Source: Acholeplasma laidlawii_A
GTDB taxonomy: Bacteria; Bacillota_I; Bacilli_A; Acholeplasmatales; Acholeplasmataceae
Direction: 5' to 3' (one strand)
Length of the DNA: 64,000 nt
Assembly: GCF_030166555.2 (NCBI RefSeq)
Contig: NZ_CP126461.2
The number at the start of each line of letters is the position of its first letter. Position 1 is the stretch's first letter. Both the position numbers and the translations under genes were made by a program. The notes beneath the pieces were generated by a model that did no database searches, had not been told where the DNA came from, and saw only the letters and a program-made list of their open reading frames with translations. Of the stretch, positions 36,759 through 46,089 are shown one piece after another.

Positions 36759-37104
36759 TTTTATCCTTTCTTAAGCAAAGAAAAAGGAACTGCCTAAGCA
36801 ATTCCCATAAAAAAGAATACATCGATAAATCGATATTTATCCAAAACAAGTTCACCACAGATAGTTTAGCAATTAATAATTTAAATTGATACATGCAGTT
36901 AGCACAATTTATATCATTTTTCACAAAGTGACAAATATGCCCTGTTTTGAATATGTTTTCAATGATAGTATGATTATATAAAGAGATGATTAGTAGCAAT
37001 TCATTTTCTTATGACTTATAGAATCATTTGCTATTGTTGTTTTATTATTATAAAATAAGGCTGAACAAAGCGCATGGGAAATTAATATAATAGGAGATTT
37101 TTTT
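36759..37104. other. Non-coding stretch between recombinase unit and lipoprotein
   Basis: No gene is seen. It contains an interrupted palindrome GATAAAT-CGAT-ATTTATC (36824-36841) and, at 37010-37104, a promoter-like segment that is repeated at 54629-54726. Confidence 0.5.
37010..37104 (+). repeat. Conserved upstream segment of element-borne lipoprotein gene, copy 1
   Basis: About 95 bases nearly identical to 54629-54726, including TTGCTATTG, a TATAAAAT box and TAGGAGATTT before the ATG. In both copies a different lipoprotein follows, so the promoter and ribosome site are kept while the coding part has diverged. Confidence 0.7.
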
Positions 37105-37491
37105 ATGATTAAACGACAATTAGCACTTGGATATATTCTATGTATTTGTTTAGGACTTCTTGTAGGTTGTAGTCATGTATATGAAAAACAGATAAGAGAA
37201 GATTATTTAGCACTTATGCGTGCTCAAGGAGAGATGGAAATGATCCTTGATGATGTCATAATCCTTAATAATTATGGTACTTACAATGGTGCAGTTGTCA
37301 TTAGAATGCTAAGAGGCGCATATCAAGTGATTACGACTATAGAAATAGATGGGGTTGAGTTTACTTTTAGTGACTCTAACACCGCATTAGTTTGGAAAGA
37401 TGGTCAGTTTTTTGAGTTGTCTGATGCTTACGACAATGACATACTAACAAAAGACAATTTAGTTGCTATTGCAAAAAGAGTTAATAAGTAA
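37105..37491 (+). CDS. Hypothetical lipoprotein
   Basis: A 128-residue protein with a signal sequence and lipobox LVGC (Cys22), so it should be anchored outside the membrane. The mature part (about 105 residues) has mixed strands and no recognised domain. AGGAG lies 8 bases before the ATG. It sits at the same place as the lipoprotein of the second element copy, but the sequences differ. Confidence 0.7.
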   Translation: MIKRQLALGYILCICLGLLVGCSHVYEKQIREDYLALMRAQGEMEMILDDVIILNNYGTYNGAVVIRMLRGAYQVITTIEIDGVEFTFSDSNTALVWKDGQFFELSDAYDNDILTKDNLVAIAKRVNK

Positions 37492-37513
37492 GTTACAAAT
37501 AAGAAGGGTATAT

Positions 37514-37969
37514 ATGAAAAAAAACATTTTTAGAATAACAATAGTTTTGATGATTATTTTAGCTATCGGTAGTTTCGTATTTCTTTTGAATCAATCGACT
37601 GAGGGTATACAGCATGGTATATATAGTAGAGTGGATGATGAGGGGAACATATTAAATGAAGGATTTGAAGGAGCATGGATTATAAGAAATGGTGAGGCTG
37701 AACATCGCTATTTAATCTATCGTATTGTTAAGATAGATGAGAAAATTTATTTTGAAATTGAGCGAATAGATGAAGGCTTACAGCCTAATGAAGAAACTGG
37801 TCTATTTAGATATGAAGTAACATATGATAAAGAAGCAAAAATACTGACGGTTATTATGCCAGTTGATGATGGGGGATACCCCAGTGTTGCACCAACAACT
37901 GAATACGAGATGAAAACATTTCAGTTTAAGAAAACAGGATTTAGCATAGCTGGTATTAATATATTGTAG
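37514..37969 (+). CDS. Hypothetical membrane-anchored protein
   Basis: Unrecognised 151-residue protein with one N-terminal membrane segment (about 7-27) and a small outer beta-rich domain. The ATG at 37514 has AAGAAGGG upstream; the frame from 37463 would begin inside the preceding lipoprotein gene. It follows that gene by 22 bases and is probably co-transcribed. Confidence 0.65.
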   Translation: MKKNIFRITIVLMIILAIGSFVFLLNQSTEGIQHGIYSRVDDEGNILNEGFEGAWIIRNGEAEHRYLIYRIVKIDEKIYFEIERIDEGLQPNEETGLFRYEVTYDKEAKILTVIMPVDDGGYPSVAPTTEYEMKTFQFKKTGFSIAGINIL

Positions 37970-38024
37970 TAGACACGTGAAGTGGTAATCTTACTTAATG
38001 AAAAAGTATAAGGAGAGTAATAGA

Positions 38025-39722
38025 ATGAAAAGAACGAGAATCAAACAGCATCAGATTTACTTTATATTGTCAAGTGTGGTGATGTTATTAATTGTAACTA
38101 TCGGTAATTTATTCTTAGGGACGCCATCTTCAATAGATAATTCTTCAATTGAACATTTATTGATTAAAGAAAGATTAGTTATTAAGAATCCAGTTAATCT
38201 ATTAGAGATTGATTTTGAGTTTGAAGAAGAATTTGAAGATACATCAGTCCAAGATAATTCCTATGATTTATCATGGGAAGATTTTATGTACCTATGTACA
38301 TTAGAAGAAGCGTATCGAAATGCATATCCCATGGCAACTTCAGATGAAGTTGCATCTTATCTTAATATTGAGTTAGAGAATTTGATTAATAATAATCAAA
38401 ACATATTTAATCCAATGAACTCTGGAATAAGTGAAATGTTTGGTATAAATTTGACCGCAGAAGAAATTTCACTTTTTGTAGCATATCCAGTTCAGGCAGT
38501 ACAAGCCTATAATGCAAGCAGAGATGCAATTTCAAAAGGGGAAGAATTCTATGTTAATTCTAACAAAGATAATCTCAATCCGAATGCATTTAGACATGGC
38601 TATTGGAATGCACTCATGGAAAAACGAATAAGCAAAGATTATAGAGTTAATTTGGGTACACCGCAATATCCATGGTATACTACAATTCGACTTGATTTTG
38701 CGAAGATGTTTGCGGATGCACACGAATATGGTACGAGTGGTCCAAGTACTGATATGGACTATTTAAACAATGCACTTGGTAGAGTACATGGTGCAACCTA
38801 TAAAGATTTGAGTGATCATAATATGGCGGTTGAAATGACGAAAAGAATCGCAAATGGTGAGTTTTATAGAAACATCTCAGGTGCCATAGTAGCTTCTAAC
38901 TGGGAGGAATTAAAACCTCAAATTTTATACGATACATCACCTATTACTGGTGGTGTAAGAATAAATAGTGTTTTGTATAATATCAATAGTGCTCTTAAAA
39001 TCCCTCCAGATATCAATGGACAAACTGTCGTTGCAATTGGAATCTTAGCCTTTCTAAATCAAACACAAATGTCTCAGATCACTATCCCATTAACCGTAAC
39101 CACGATTGGAAGTGATGCATTCAAAAATACTAATCATGTTCCAATATACTTAACAGGAAGGACAAAAGCGCCTAGCACTTTTGGTATGAATTGGAATTCA
39201 TCAGCAAATCCAGTTTATCTAAACGGCATTCTGTGTCAACATACTTCAGTCACAAAAATAAGTTTGAGTGATGCACAACACGGTGACTTATGTAATGATT
39301 GTCGGACAATTATTAACAAAGCAAATCATAGAAAATATACATCAAATGGATGGCAGTATTGTTCTGATTGTAGTCATTCTAAATACGTAGGGCATACACA
39401 CATTTTTAGTGGTCCATACATTCAAGCGGGTGAGGCTGGACATCTTGCTTCTTGTTCCTGCGGTGTGACATCATTGCAAGCACATATTGCCGGAATACAT
39501 GAGCCAGGTGATAGATATGTTAATTGTATGAGATGTGGTTATTTAATTGATTTATGGAGTGGCGGTCCTATCATCATTATGAGACATGATCACAGTCATG
39601 AAGATGAATGTACCCATGATGATCATTTGAATGAAGCATTTGATGATATGCACGATATGATGGATGTGTGCTGCAATAACATGGTAGCCATTGTTAAGAA
39701 GGAAGAGTTGTATGAAGATTGA
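38025..39722 (+). CDS. Exported DUF6973-like protein with Cys/His-rich C-terminal domain
   Basis: A 565-residue exported protein. After an N-terminal membrane segment (about 9-30) comes a domain with NAFRHGYWNALM, FADAHEYG and MDYLNNALGRVHG, the conserved pattern of DUF6973, a putative wall or surface enzyme family. A BspA-type leucine-rich stretch follows (INGQTVVAIGILAF, TTIGSDAF). The tail (39236-39700) has paired Cys motifs CNDC, YCSDC, CSCG and CMRC and ends with a His-rich run. A similar tail ends the S8 protease at 46090. ATG 38025 has AAGGAG upstream. Confidence 0.7.
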   Translation: MKRTRIKQHQIYFILSSVVMLLIVTIGNLFLGTPSSIDNSSIEHLLIKERLVIKNPVNLLEIDFEFEEEFEDTSVQDNSYDLSWEDFMYLCTLEEAYRNAYPMATSDEVASYLNIELENLINNNQNIFNPMNSGISEMFGINLTAEEISLFVAYPVQAVQAYNASRDAISKGEEFYVNSNKDNLNPNAFRHGYWNALMEKRISKDYRVNLGTPQYPWYTTIRLDFAKMFADAHEYGTSGPSTDMDYLNNALGRVHGATYKDLSDHNMAVEMTKRIANGEFYRNISGAIVASNWEELKPQILYDTSPITGGVRINSVLYNINSALKIPPDINGQTVVAIGILAFLNQTQMSQITIPLTVTTIGSDAFKNTNHVPIYLTGRTKAPSTFGMNWNSSANPVYLNGILCQHTSVTKISLSDAQHGDLCNDCRTIINKANHRKYTSNGWQYCSDCSHSKYVGHTHIFSGPYIQAGEAGHLASCSCGVTSLQAHIAGIHEPGDRYVNCMRCGYLIDLWSGGPIIIMRHDHSHEDECTHDDHLNEAFDDMHDMMDVCCNNMVAIVKKEELYED

Positions 39723-39921
39723 TAAATGCCCGTATTGTAGTAATTCATTGGAACAGGGAAAATTATACTACATTAACAATTTGAGAACGCCTAAATTGAT
39801 TTTAGAAAACAAACAACAAGTCAAAATACAAAACTATGGTTGGAGTAATCATATTAAGGATGTTTACTACTGTAATCATTGTAATATCTATATTGGAAAA
39901 ACATTTGAAATTGGAAAATAA
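39712..39921 (+). CDS. Small zinc-ribbon protein (DUF6487-like)
   Basis: A 69-residue protein with two Cys pairs, CPYCSNSLEQGKLYY at the N terminus and YYCNHCNIYIG near the C terminus, the layout of DUF6487 zinc ribbons. It overlaps the upstream gene by 11 bases and has AAGGAAG as ribosome site, so it is probably translated together with it. Function unknown. Confidence 0.65.
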   Translation: MKIDKCPYCSNSLEQGKLYYINNLRTPKLILENKQQVKIQNYGWSNHIKDVYYCNHCNIYIGKTFEIGK

Positions 39922-40094
39922 TTATTAGAATAATCAAAGAATTAAAGTGTAATATGACAATTATTTTAAAAGATAATTCTATAGGAATATTTCCAGTACC
40001 AAAACAATTATTCATTTAAGTTATAGAATAAATATCACTAAGTCCCGAGTCTGCATTAATAAGCAAGCAAAATGATTTATTGAGAAACAAATTT

Positions 40095-40125
40095 AGACCT
40101 ACCTTTGAATAGGCGGGTCTTTTTG
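40095..40125. terminator. Terminator
   Basis: AGACC-TACCT pairs with AGG-CGGGTCT (40095-40104 and 40111-40120), followed by TTTTTG. Confidence 0.6.
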
Positions 40126-40162
40126 CTAAATTCTGCTATCATCAATAAAACCAGTCAGACTG

Positions 40163-41113
40163 TTATTTATGACTATTAGAAGTCGTATCCATTACATTAA
40201 TATGATTCATAGCAAACTTATTAAGATTAATGCCAAAATCCGCTTCAATCAGTTTATAATATTTTTTTGTTTTTGATTGATTGTTTTCCATATGTAGCGT
40301 ATTATAACAATGAAATAACGATGTTTCATAGTTTGTAGTATCTTTTAGCGCATAATAAGCCAGTGCAAGATAGTAATAAAAATCAACTAATAAATAGAAT
40401 GTTTTTGCTTTCATAGCAAAACCAATGGCTTGATTTGATAGCAATATGACTTTTTCATAATTTTCGTTCATGCTATAAAATTCAAGGATGTAATTCATGC
40501 ATAAAAGAATATTTGTAATGTTGTTGCCGCTAATCACAAGTGATGGATCAAGCATATATTTTTCAAGCAATTTAACAAGGCGTCCTTTTTCATCAAAGGA
40601 AGGATAACCCATCAGCGATATAATTATGATGATTGCCGTTGATGAAAAGATATCATTACTTAATACTTTTTCATAGTTGATGAGTTGTTTTGTTTGGAAA
40701 ATAGCAGTTGATTCAGATATCTGTTTACTATAGAATTTAAACAAAATCATCGAATATTGAAAGAAGATTTGATTATTATAATCCAAAATAAACTTAAATG
40801 TCTCTCTGTTTAGCATGTCTTTGGCCGTAATCAGATTATGTGTAACAATCAAATTGTGAAACTCATTTAGATTTTGAGTTTCTCTTTTTTTATCTGATTC
40901 AAACTCAACGACAAGATATTCAGGTTTGAATCCTAATCTGACTGAAAAAGCATTGATAACATATTGAGGGATAATATATGTTCCATTTAAGTATCTTCTG
41001 AATTGACGTAATGAAATGATTTCATCCACGAGTTCAGCTTGTGTCAGATGCCTTAAATATCTCATTTTGTCAAAGAATCTTGTTAACTCGATAGAATAGT
41101 TTTTTGAATCCAT
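40163..41113 (-). CDS. Rgg/PlcR-like (RNPP-type) HTH regulator
   Basis: A 316-residue regulator. An N-terminal helix-turn-helix (about 8-62, with LTQAELVDEIISLRQFRRYL) is followed by about 250 all-helical residues with the spacing of tetratricopeptide repeats, for example FYYYLALAYYALKDTTNYE near 250. This plan (HTH plus TPR, about 290-320 residues) is that of peptide-sensing RNPP regulators such as Rgg, PlcR and AimR. A small exported peptide gene lies divergently 89 bases away. Ligand binding is inferred. Confidence 0.7.
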   Translation of the reverse strand: MDSKNYSIELTRFFDKMRYLRHLTQAELVDEIISLRQFRRYLNGTYIIPQYVINAFSVRLGFKPEYLVVEFESDKKRETQNLNEFHNLIVTHNLITAKDMLNRETFKFILDYNNQIFFQYSMILFKFYSKQISESTAIFQTKQLINYEKVLSNDIFSSTAIIIIISLMGYPSFDEKGRLVKLLEKYMLDPSLVISGNNITNILLCMNYILEFYSMNENYEKVILLSNQAIGFAMKAKTFYLLVDFYYYLALAYYALKDTTNYETSLFHCYNTLHMENNQSKTKKYYKLIEADFGINLNKFAMNHINVMDTTSNSHK

Positions 41114-41158
41114 TGTACACTTCCTTTCGATGGGACGCTATCGCTCTTTAATTATGGT

Positions 41159-41188
41159 CTTTCCAGCAATAAAATGCTTGTTGGAAAG
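41159..41188 (+). promoter_or_regulatory. Inverted repeat between regulator and peptide genes
   Basis: CTTTCCAGCAA (41159-41169) and TTGTTGGAAAG (41178-41188) form arms with one mismatch around 8 bases. The right arm overlaps the ribosome site GAAAGGAG of the peptide gene, so the RNA hairpin could limit its translation. It could also be the operator of the regulator. Confidence 0.6.
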
Positions 41189-41202
41189 GAGTGTGAATCG
41201 TC

Positions 41203-41448
41203 ATGAAAAGAATCATTGTTGCAGTATTTGCATTAATAGCAATTCTTGGAGGTGGAGAGTTTTTGAGTAATCAGTTTAAACATGGTTTTAAAGCAAGACA
41301 CGTCGAAGTTCAACTTGTTGAATATAGTGAGGACTTTACTGATTCAAAAACACTAGGCTTTGGTGATAAGGGTCATGTTGAAGTTGTTGAACTTGGTGTA
41401 AATCATACAGAAAACCATAAAGATTCAGAAAACAGCCAAGATATTTAA
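41203..41448 (+). CDS. Small exported peptide, candidate pheromone precursor
   Basis: An 81-residue protein with a basic start and hydrophobic segment (MKRIIVAVFALIAILGGG), then a polar region of about 55 residues rich in His, Glu and Asp. AAAGGAG lies 11 bases before the ATG. It is divergent from an RNPP-type regulator, the gene order of Rgg/SHP pairs, and ends at a very strong terminator. The maturation site and active peptide are not obvious. It could also be an unrelated small exported protein. Confidence 0.55.
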   Translation: MKRIIVAVFALIAILGGGEFLSNQFKHGFKARHVEVQLVEYSEDFTDSKTLGFGDKGHVEVVELGVNHTENHKDSENSQDI

Positions 41449-41465
41449 TATTAAATGATTGGTGA

Positions 41466-41520
41466 TAAAAAGGGATAAAGGCAGTTTGAAAACTCAAACA
41501 AGCCATTATCCCCTTTTTTT
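41466..41520 (+). terminator. Strong compound terminator
   Basis: AAAGGGATAA pairs with TTATCCCCTTT, GGC with GCC, and an inner GTTTGA with TCAAAC. A run of seven T follows. Confidence 0.85.
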
Positions 41521-41630
41521 GTTAGGACGTTTTAGCCCTTTAAAACTGATATTGCGACACATTAGAATATATCTTGCACCAAGAAACTGATTTATAACGA
41601 AATCTAAATAAAGGAAGTATAAGCGATGTC

Positions 41631-42209
41631 TTAGAAAGAGTTATTTACATTAAAAACCTTTGTAAGTGTAGATATTTGTATACCCAAATAGTAAATGTTT
41701 TCAGCTTGTCCCTTGGTAAAGGGAATTGCATCACCATTAATGAAGAAGAAACCAGACCCGTCTTTTTGATAATAAACCTTTGATTGATATATTTTATCAA
41801 GGTATTCAAACAACATAACTTCATTTTTATGATAAGTATTTGATTTTAAGAAAAAGTCACTGTGGTAATTTGATTGTCTCAAGATGAGTATGTCATCAAG
41901 TATGGTTGAAATCGTGGTTGGACTTGTTTTGACAATCTCATTATCGGTAAGTTCATAGGTGGCAAAGGTTAGTTCATTCAAGCTCTTTGTTTGATACGGA
42001 TTACCGGTTAGCGTATCCAGGGATATGTTATAAAACTCTGCTAGCATCATGAGATCAGTAATTGTGATGTGTCTGATACCTTTCTCATAGTTGACATAGG
42101 CTTGTCTTGTTTTGTTAAGTACTGCTGCAACCTTTGTATAAGAAAGTTTATGACTCGTTCGCAAACGTTTTAGATTTTCACAAATGAAAAGTGTTCTTAT
42201 ATTTGTCAT
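41631..42209 (-). CDS. XRE-family HTH regulator, phage-repressor-like
   Basis: A 192-residue protein with an N-terminal HTH (LSYTKVAAVLNKTRQAYVNYEKGIRHI) and a C-terminal domain of about 120 residues of unknown kind. GGGGGAG lies about 9 bases before ATG 42209; the longer frame to 42260 is rejected. It faces away from the small HTH gene at 42439, a CI/Cro-like divergent pair at the start of the prophage-like block. Confidence 0.8.
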   Translation of the reverse strand: MTNIRTLFICENLKRLRTSHKLSYTKVAAVLNKTRQAYVNYEKGIRHITITDLMMLAEFYNISLDTLTGNPYQTKSLNELTFATYELTDNEIVKTSPTTISTILDDILILRQSNYHSDFFLKSNTYHKNEVMLFEYLDKIYQSKVYYQKDGSGFFFINGDAIPFTKGQAENIYYLGIQISTLTKVFNVNNSF

Positions 42210-42438
42210 CAAATAATCTCCCCCTGTGCTTTGAATAACAAAAATATCATAACACAACAAATGTATCGTTGTTAAACAAAATGAGTCGTGAATTATACTT
42301 TAATTGATATTAATATACCTAAAAATAAAACGATATGTTGCCTTTTTCATTTTAAGCCTTTAAGTCATTTTAATTGAGTTTAGGTTTGTTTATAATGACC
42401 TCACCATCGAAAAAGAATCGAAGGAAGGGAGGTTAGTT

Positions 42439-42720
42439 ATGGAACAGGTAACATCTAACAAAAAGAAAATCATTACACCGCTACAAAGGTTTTATTTGGC
42501 AGAACAAAGAATTAAACTAGGACTTACCGTTGAGGAATTATCACAACGTTTGAATGTATCACGCTTTTACTATTATCAAATTGAAAGTGGTAGAAGAGGT
42601 GCATCTTTAAAACCTAGTATCGCTTTGGCATTAGTTAAGGAACTAAAAATAGATGCATTATATTTTTTAGAATCAGAGGCTGAACACATGAAAAAATTTC
42701 ATGAGATCAACGAGATATAA
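42439..42720 (+). CDS. Small XRE-family HTH protein (Cro-like)
   Basis: A 93-residue DNA-binding protein. The HTH reads AEQRIKLGLTVEELSQRLNVS, followed by a recognition helix RFYYYQIESGRRG. AGGGAGG lies 7 bases before the ATG. It is divergent from the repressor-like gene at 41631 and lies ahead of the integrase. A role as Cro or excision regulator is inferred. Confidence 0.8.
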   Translation: MEQVTSNKKKIITPLQRFYLAEQRIKLGLTVEELSQRLNVSRFYYYQIESGRRGASLKPSIALALVKELKIDALYFLESEAEHMKKFHEINEI

Positions 42721-42843
42721 AAAAAGGGCTAGTAGAAACAACACGTGCATCTACCAGCAGGCAATAAGCTCAGAACTCATTGCTTGCACTCATTTATAAC
42801 AATAAAAGATTTGACTAAAAAAGTATTCTAAAAGAGGATGAAC

Positions 42844-43761
42844 ATGGCAGAAAAAACATTGTCAGATTATATTGAGGAATACATAGCATATATAGATATT
42901 AAACAAAGTACCAAGCAAAGCTATAAAAAGATACTTTTAGCCTATGAGGCATATATATCTAACCAAACAAGTACACCAAACAGAAGTGATATATTAAAGT
43001 ATAAAGAATATCTAAAAGAAAACGTTAGAGCGGCATCTGTTCAAAAATACATTGTTATTATCAGAAACTTTTATCGATGGTACCACATAGAAGGTTATGG
43101 TGCAAATCTTGCAGAAGGTATTAAGGGTGCAAAAATCGAATCCAATTTCAAACGAGAAGCACTCTCTATACAGGAAGCTAAAAGATTACTTACCCGTGCG
43201 CGCTTTTTGTCGCACAAAAGCATCATAGGCAAACGTAATTATGCCTTAATCGCATTACTACTTACAACCGGTCTTAGAACGATTGAAATTGAACGATCTG
43301 ATGTGATGGATATATCGCTGATAGAACATACCAAAGTACTTTATGTCATGGGTAAAGGTCATGATGATAAGGATTCGTATGTTAAATTATCAGAAACGGT
43401 TTATAACATCATTCAAGATTATTTAATGGAACGTAGTGATTCATATGAACCTCTTTTTATCACGCACCAATCCAAGAAACATGGAACGCGTATTAAGACG
43501 CGCACAATCAGAGGTGTTGTTAAGGAACTCTTAAGACAAATCGGCATTGATAATAGAAAATTCTCTGCCCATAGTTTAAGACATACAACTGCGACCATCT
43601 CACTTTTAGAGGGTGCAAATATTGAGGAAACACAAAGTTTACTAAGACATAAAAACCCATCAACGACGCAGATTTATATTCACAGAATTGATAAGATGCG
43701 TGGTGATGTAGAACAAAAGGTAAGTGATGCACTTTTTGATCATAGCAAGAAGAAGAGATAA
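42844..43761 (+). CDS. Tyrosine recombinase/phage integrase
   Basis: A 305-residue XerC/D-like recombinase with a SAM-like N-terminal domain (about 1-95). The catalytic residues are visible: Arg in TTGLRTIEIE, Lys in GKGHDDKD, HSLRHTTAT (His and Arg), RHKNPST (His) and Tyr in TQIYIHRI. I start at ATG 42844, with AAAGAGG upstream. Its presence beside a serine recombinase shows that the region combines more than one integrated element. Confidence 0.9.
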   Translation: MAEKTLSDYIEEYIAYIDIKQSTKQSYKKILLAYEAYISNQTSTPNRSDILKYKEYLKENVRAASVQKYIVIIRNFYRWYHIEGYGANLAEGIKGAKIESNFKREALSIQEAKRLLTRARFLSHKSIIGKRNYALIALLLTTGLRTIEIERSDVMDISLIEHTKVLYVMGKGHDDKDSYVKLSETVYNIIQDYLMERSDSYEPLFITHQSKKHGTRIKTRTIRGVVKELLRQIGIDNRKFSAHSLRHTTATISLLEGANIEETQSLLRHKNPSTTQIYIHRIDKMRGDVEQKVSDALFDHSKKKR

Positions 43762-43772
43762 AAGGAGCTGAC

Positions 43773-44515
43773 ATGATAAAAGTATTTCACGATTCCAAAT
43801 ACGGATCGATTAGAACATCCTGTTTTAATGATGAAGCTGCACTTTGTCTAAAGGATTTATGTCACTTGCTGCACATTAAGAATATCCCCGAATGTCGAGG
43901 CAAGTTAGACGAAAAATATGTAAGACAAATTGAGGTTGATGAAAAGGGTTCGAAAAAGAAGGTTCTGTTTATTTTAGAGGAGAATTTGAGTGGTTGTCTT
44001 TTTCAATCACCCAACCCTGAAGCAGAACAGTTATGCGACTGCTTTATTTAAAAGTTATACCGACATTAAGGACATATATTGATTATGATATCAACCGATT
44101 TAACAACCCAGATGTGTTAGTGCAGTTTCTGGATCAATACGAAGATTTAAAAATAAAATCAAACATCATGCAAACCACTTTGAAGGTCAATGAGCCTAAA
44201 ACCAAAATGGTTGATGCATTGATGGAAATCAAGAACTGCTATGATTTAAGCAATGTCCATGAAATGTTGAAGTTTAGAGGTACCAGAAATACGCAACTTT
44301 TAAAGATATTAAGATCATACAATATCCTAGATAAAGAGAATATGCCAAGAACAGAATACATTGATAAAAGATATTTTAGAGTGGTTGAAGCTAAAGCCAG
44401 TCATGAAACAAAGATGATTACAGTGAAACGCGTCTATGTTTATCAAAGCGGCATAAACTTTATTGAAAAACTGATGCGTCAATATGAAGGTGAGCGCTAT
44501 GCAAAGACAAAATGA
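43773..44515 (+). pseudogene. Phage antirepressor (BRO-N/ANT) with one frameshift
   Basis: The first frame (43773-44051) encodes a BRO-N domain ending PNPEAEQLCDCFI. The second frame (44033-44515) continues with LKVIPTLRTYIDYDINRF and a KilA/ANT-type C domain. In intact antirepressors these parts join directly, so one base has been lost, most simply a T in the TTTATTTAAAAG run near 44043. Total would be about 247 residues. Confidence 0.75.
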
Positions 44516-44678
44516 GATTGTGTATACTGTCAATGATTTAATGGATATTTTACAAGTATCCAGAAGAACCATTTTAAAGTATATCAAAGAAAAAAGAATC
44601 GAAGCTTTTAAACTGGGATACGATTGGTGTATTACCAAAAAACACCTAGATGAATTCATTGAAGACAGTATGAAATAA
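44499..44678 (+). CDS. Excisionase-like HTH protein
   Basis: A 59-residue protein of the helix-turn-helix 17/excisionase family: IVYTVNDLMDILQVSRRTILKYIKEK, then a wing ending FIEDSMK. ATG 44499 has AAGGTGAG upstream and overlaps the antirepressor end by 17 bases. It probably directs excision by the integrase at 42844. Confidence 0.75.
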   Translation: MQRQNEIVYTVNDLMDILQVSRRTILKYIKEKRIEAFKLGYDWCITKKHLDEFIEDSMK

Positions 44679-45234
44679 ATTTTAATAACTGACACAACTA
44701 TCTATCACCGATAATTACTGTGAACGGTAATCTCAAGTGCACGCAAAGAGCACAACAAGTAATCAATAATTAGTTGTCAAATATGCTTACATTGATAATG
44801 TCGATTAAACGTTGTTTCTAGGAAATTGCATCAAGCCAGTCATTCATGTGTCGATACCCAAACAATATATATTAGTTACTCATTATAGAATTGCTTGATA
44901 ATAGATTTGAAGTGTGATATATTAAGGTTGAATAGACGATGCAATAGGCAAACATATGTATTTTGAATGTTATGCTTTCTTAATATACACGAATCAAACA
45001 AACTAAATTCCTACACTACATGTTCTTACTTAATGAATGAAATTTAAACGAGGATTAAGAGAATTTTTTTTGCTTGGAATTGCTCGTTTGGTATTGATAT
45101 ATAAAATGATTGGTTTGATTATGATTTAAGATTTTAACTATGATATTTTTTGAGGTATTTCATCTAGAAATTATGTAGAAAGTAGTATCTGTTTGGATTA
45201 AAAATTGAATCAAAAATAATATAGGAGGAAACAG
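44679..45234. other. Non-coding AT-rich stretch
   Basis: I see no gene in these 556 bases on either strand. Only short inverted repeats are present, for example ATTAC/GTAAT near 44713. A strong ribosome site for the next lipoprotein ends the stretch. Confidence 0.5.
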
Positions 45235-45588
45235 ATGAAAAAGATAGTTTTATTATTATTCGTATTTTTATCAGTAGGATTAGGTGCTTGTTCATCTAAT
45301 GAGGATGTTTTAGGAATCTACCACTCACAAAGTAACGGATCAATAGAGATTACTAGTTTTGATGGTAGAGAAGGCGAGTTTATAGCGGATTCAATAATTC
45401 TTGCTAGATTGAATAATGGAAATTCATATTCTACACTTACTGGTTCAATTGAAATTTTCACTGTAACAAGAAGCGTTGGTTCAAACCACACTATAAGATT
45501 TGCGATTGGTGGAGTGGCATATGTTGGTGTATTCAATTCATCAAGCATGTCAATCACTGTCGAAGGTGTAGTATACAATATTACATAG
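45235..45588 (+). CDS. Hypothetical lipoprotein
   Basis: A 117-residue protein with lipobox LGAC (Cys19) after a clear signal sequence. The mature part has regularly spaced strands and Ser/Thr/Asn residues, which suggests a small beta-barrel or beta-sandwich; no family recognised. AGGAGGAAACAG before the ATG is a strong ribosome site. First of three exported-protein genes that lead to the protease. Confidence 0.7.
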   Translation: MKKIVLLLFVFLSVGLGACSSNEDVLGIYHSQSNGSIEITSFDGREGEFIADSIILARLNNGNSYSTLTGSIEIFTVTRSVGSNHTIRFAIGGVAYVGVFNSSSMSITVEGVVYNIT

Positions 45589-45605
45589 AATAGGAAAGAG
45601 GATAT

Positions 45606-46079
45606 ATGAGAAAACTAAGTATTTTATTTATTATGGTTGGAGTTATATCTATGCTGATTAGCTGTAATAATGAAGGTGATAATTTTACCAAAATGATATT
45701 TAGTATCACAAGTAATGATTATGATTACTATGAATTACTAGAGACTGTTGACTTTATTGTTTTTGATAGTAGTAATGAATTGAGATCATATTTTGAAAGC
45801 GAAAGATTTATGGTATTAGATGAGTTTAACGTTGAAGTTGAAGAACTTGAAGCAAACAATTTTTTTTATACTAAATCTATTATTTGTATGATTTCAGCTA
45901 TTGGAACAGGAGATCAAATATCCAGAAAAAAAGTAACTGACGATAATAATTTAACTATACTGTATCAAGTTAGTAGAGGGCAAGAGGAGGCAATTTCTAT
46001 TCATTTTGATTTTATTGCAATTGAAAAATCTTATCTTGCAAATTTCTCCAGTATCAATTATGAAATTAAAATAGTGTGA
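45606..46079 (+). CDS. Hypothetical lipoprotein
   Basis: A 157-residue protein with a signal sequence and a lipobox-like LISC (Cys20). The mature domain is acidic with no recognised family. GAAAGAGG lies 7 bases before the ATG. Spacing of 17 bases to the gene before and 10 to the protease gene after suggests one operon. Confidence 0.65.
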   Translation: MRKLSILFIMVGVISMLISCNNEGDNFTKMIFSITSNDYDYYELLETVDFIVFDSSNELRSYFESERFMVLDEFNVEVEELEANNFFYTKSIICMISAIGTGDQISRKKVTDDNNLTILYQVSRGQEEAISIHFDFIAIEKSYLANFSSINYEIKIV

Positions 46080-46089
46080 GGAGTCGTAT

